This document shows, piece by piece, positions 62,091-64,000 of a stretch of DNA of 64,000 bases. The DNA lies in contig OX457046.1 in the NCBI GenBank assembly GCA_949752735.1, positions 38,553,649 through 38,617,648 of the forward strand, in the 5' to 3' direction. Under the pieces are notes generated by a model, which was not told the origin of the DNA, made no database searches, and worked only from the letters and a program-made list of their open reading frames with translations. Made by a program: the position numbers and the translations under genes. Source of the stretch: Lumbricus terrestris (lineage: Eukaryota; Annelida; Clitellata; Crassiclitellata; Lumbricidae). Each line of letters starts with the position of its first letter. Positions within the stretch are counted from its first letter, which is position 1.

Positions 62091-63295
62091 AAACAGTTTT
62101 AAGGTTCTTAAGCATCAGAGTTTTTATCACCACAGCTCGTTGATTGGCTGAGCTATTTTTCAAGGACCATCAACTACTTTACCCAGATCTAATTCGAAAT
62201 CCGTGTTATCGATGTTATCTGAATAGTGATTGGAATTGAGTCATCACTCTACTACGATTGCTGGGCAGCGTCGCTTACTTATAGCGGTTAATAACTGCAT
62301 TTTAGAGGTGTCAAAGAGAGCGATTTAAATAAGTAACTAAGTTAAGTAAGTTGCACTCTATTTCGACCAACTCTTTAAACCACACTTAGCCTACGTTAAC
62401 ATGACACTTAACAAGATAAAACAATCTTATCAAAAGCACTAAACTTGTGAAGCTGACCGCCTTAAAAATAATCAACTAACTGCGTGCCACACATGACACG
62501 CTTCTTGCAGTTTTCATCACCAAGAGAACTGTACACGTTTCGAACATACGACGGACCAAATACAAATACACACACTTCACACTACATCAATGCATACCAA
62601 GGCTGTTTTTAAGGCTTTTGAAGAACTGCTCAACCCCTTCTTTCCCTTCCCATCCTACATGGTAAATTACTTTCAATCGGATGACAATGACCTTTTTTAC
62701 TAGTTTTAACTGCACAGAACTTGTGACAGAGTGCTTCAACAGCTGCACAAATCCATTTAGAACTGCACATTTTGTGTACAGCTGCACGCTAAAAAAGTCC
62801 TGATGCATACCATTGTTGTTTGTGGGCTGACTTTGTTACGATAAAACCACTATAAAACGCAGTGCTCGGTAGGTGATTACAAACATGGTTACGTTTGTCA
62901 TTTCGTCTCCTTCGACACCTTTAAATCTTTCTCATCCAAAGATATTTCACTTAATTCTTCACAACCCAATGAAAAAACTTCAAAAGAAGAAAGCTCTTAA
63001 GTGCTGTAATATGCCGAGCAAATTTCTGTCCAGGGTAACGGCCTCTGTTGTCATAGACCCTTGTCAAATCGGATCCATCCATCCATCAAATGCTATTTTC
63101 AGTTTTTGACACCCTTAAATAAGTGTGTAAAGATACTATATAAGCCGTAAAGTCAGTATTTTGTGGATGTTTCAAACGACAGTTTTACACTGTTTAAGCA
63201 TGATGCAAGGACGCATATGAATATTTGAAGAAATTGTACTATATATTGCCTCAGGTAAATACGTTTTGAAGGTGTTCTGAAAAGCATCTTTTATT
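62091..63295 (+). other. Intergenic segment with motif B and repeat C
   Basis: Motif B forward at 62293-62325 (GCATTTTAGAGGTGTCAAAG), reverse at 62908-62935, and again forward near 63262 (CGTTTTGAAGGTGTTCTG). Repeat C at 63015-63085. No gene. Confidence 0.45.
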
Positions 63296-63384
63296 CAGCC
63301 TACAAAGGAAATCTGCCCAACGGGGGCTTGAACTCACTACCTCTCGCACTCTTGACCAGCGTGTTATCCATTGCGCTACTGTCG
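63296..63384 (-). mobile_element. tRNA-like SINE head, family 6 (minus)
   Basis: Minus strand: ACAGTAGCGCAATGGATAAC (A box), B box GAGTTCAAGCCCC about 50 bp on, then GTTGGGCAGATTTCC. Not a plausible functional tRNA. Confidence 0.6.
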
Positions 63385-63520
63385 TCAATGGATTTTGTTG
63401 CCACCAGATGTCGTTAACACTCGATTCGTTTCCAATTTTGGTGATTGATGGTAGAAAACCGTTTTTTTTATGAATCGAAGATTGACCGATGATCAAAACA
63501 AACAACAACGGCAATAATGA
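63380..63520 (+). repeat. Direct repeat, copy 2 (with 57890-58035)
   Basis: Same words in the same order, diverging at about 10 percent of positions by eye, and again leading into a TAA array. Confidence 0.75.
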
Positions 63521-63529
63521 TTATGGTAA

Positions 63530-63533
63530 TGAT

Positions 63534-63615
<82 letters not shown>

Positions 63616-63674
63616 TGTCGATAATAGCCTAGACATTAGGGTGGTTCGAATGTAATGAACAAAAAACTTTTTCT

Positions 63675-63753
<79 letters not shown>

Positions 63754-63755
63754 GG
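63530..63755 (+). repeat. Two (TAA)n arrays
   Basis: 63537-63615 and 63678-63753, separated by about 60 bp of unique sequence. Confidence 0.95.
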
Positions 63756-63779
63756 ATATATCTCTCTTGTTACATGTTT

Positions 63780-63850
63780 AACGACACTGAAATATCGGAG
63801 ATGATTAGTGTCGCCTTCCTCCTTTATCCAGGCTTAGGGCCGGCACTGGC
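63780..63850 (+). repeat. Dispersed motif A copy
   Basis: AACGACACTG, ATTAGTGTCGCCTTCCTCC, GGCTTAGGGCCGGCACTGG. ACGACACT and AGTGTCG pair again. Motif B would lie near or beyond the window end. Confidence 0.6.
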
Positions 63851-64000
63851 AGAATGCGGCCAGTGGCGGAGTCCAGAACGCGGAGTCCAGAACGCCAAGG
63901 AAACGGAACAGTTCTAAGAATGTGTCGCCATAAAATTATCACATCGAGATATGCATGCTGTCGAAATTTTGTTCTTTTTGCGAAGCTCATATAAAAAAAA

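Noticed and set aside
63300..63384. Genuine tRNA gene on the minus strand
   Set aside because: B box present but stems poor and a non-tRNA extension follows; treated as SINE head.

Overview
This is a window of nuclear DNA from an invertebrate animal. It is gene-poor, intron-rich and AT-rich, and crowded with degenerate non-LTR retrotransposons, tRNA-derived SINEs, short DNA transposons and simple-sequence arrays. Only two host protein genes are convincing. The species cannot be fixed from the sequence. A clear RFX4-type transcription factor, CR1/L2-, RTE- and RLE-type LINEs and many hAT and piggyBac remnants fit a marine invertebrate, perhaps a deuterostome. Coordinates come from reading by eye and may be off by a few bases at repeat edges.

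Region by region. From 100 to 38770 (+) lie 13 exons that join in phase into 638 codons plus a stop: the C-terminal part of an rfx4 orthologue. Its DNA-binding domain lies upstream of the window. The introns are packed with repeats. The 18.5 kb intron 11790-30271 holds a segmental duplication (about 15005-19720 and 22803-29625) whose copies differ by clean insertions: a 2.26 kb hAT-like element with a 1.04 kb piggyBac-like element nested in it, a SINE, and a 457 bp fragment encoding a truncated YPxL/PSAP-bearing membrane-type protein. From 39 to 51 kb there is no host gene; it holds LINE debris, SINEs, a second small duplication (47033-48084 and 49948-50727), a second piggyBac-like MITE and long microsatellites. 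At 51874-52944 (+) is an intronless class A GPCR with altered core motifs. From 58.5 to 62.04 kb is an RLE-type LINE with an intact 982-codon ORF embedded in (TAA)n, directly behind the truncated 3' end of a related copy. The rest is repeats.

The window is informative about its mobile elements. The dominant SINE and CR1/L2-like LINEs share a 3' tail, which suggests the LINE machinery mobilises the SINE. Several hAT-like elements have exact 8-bp target duplications and two piggyBac-like elements have TTAA duplications, so these insertions can be delimited confidently. A further dispersed signal, a paired motif (A: a pyrimidine-rich block followed by a GGGACTGGCA-like block; B: AAAGGTGT with a TATA-like stretch upstream), recurs many times and is not explained by any family I recognise.
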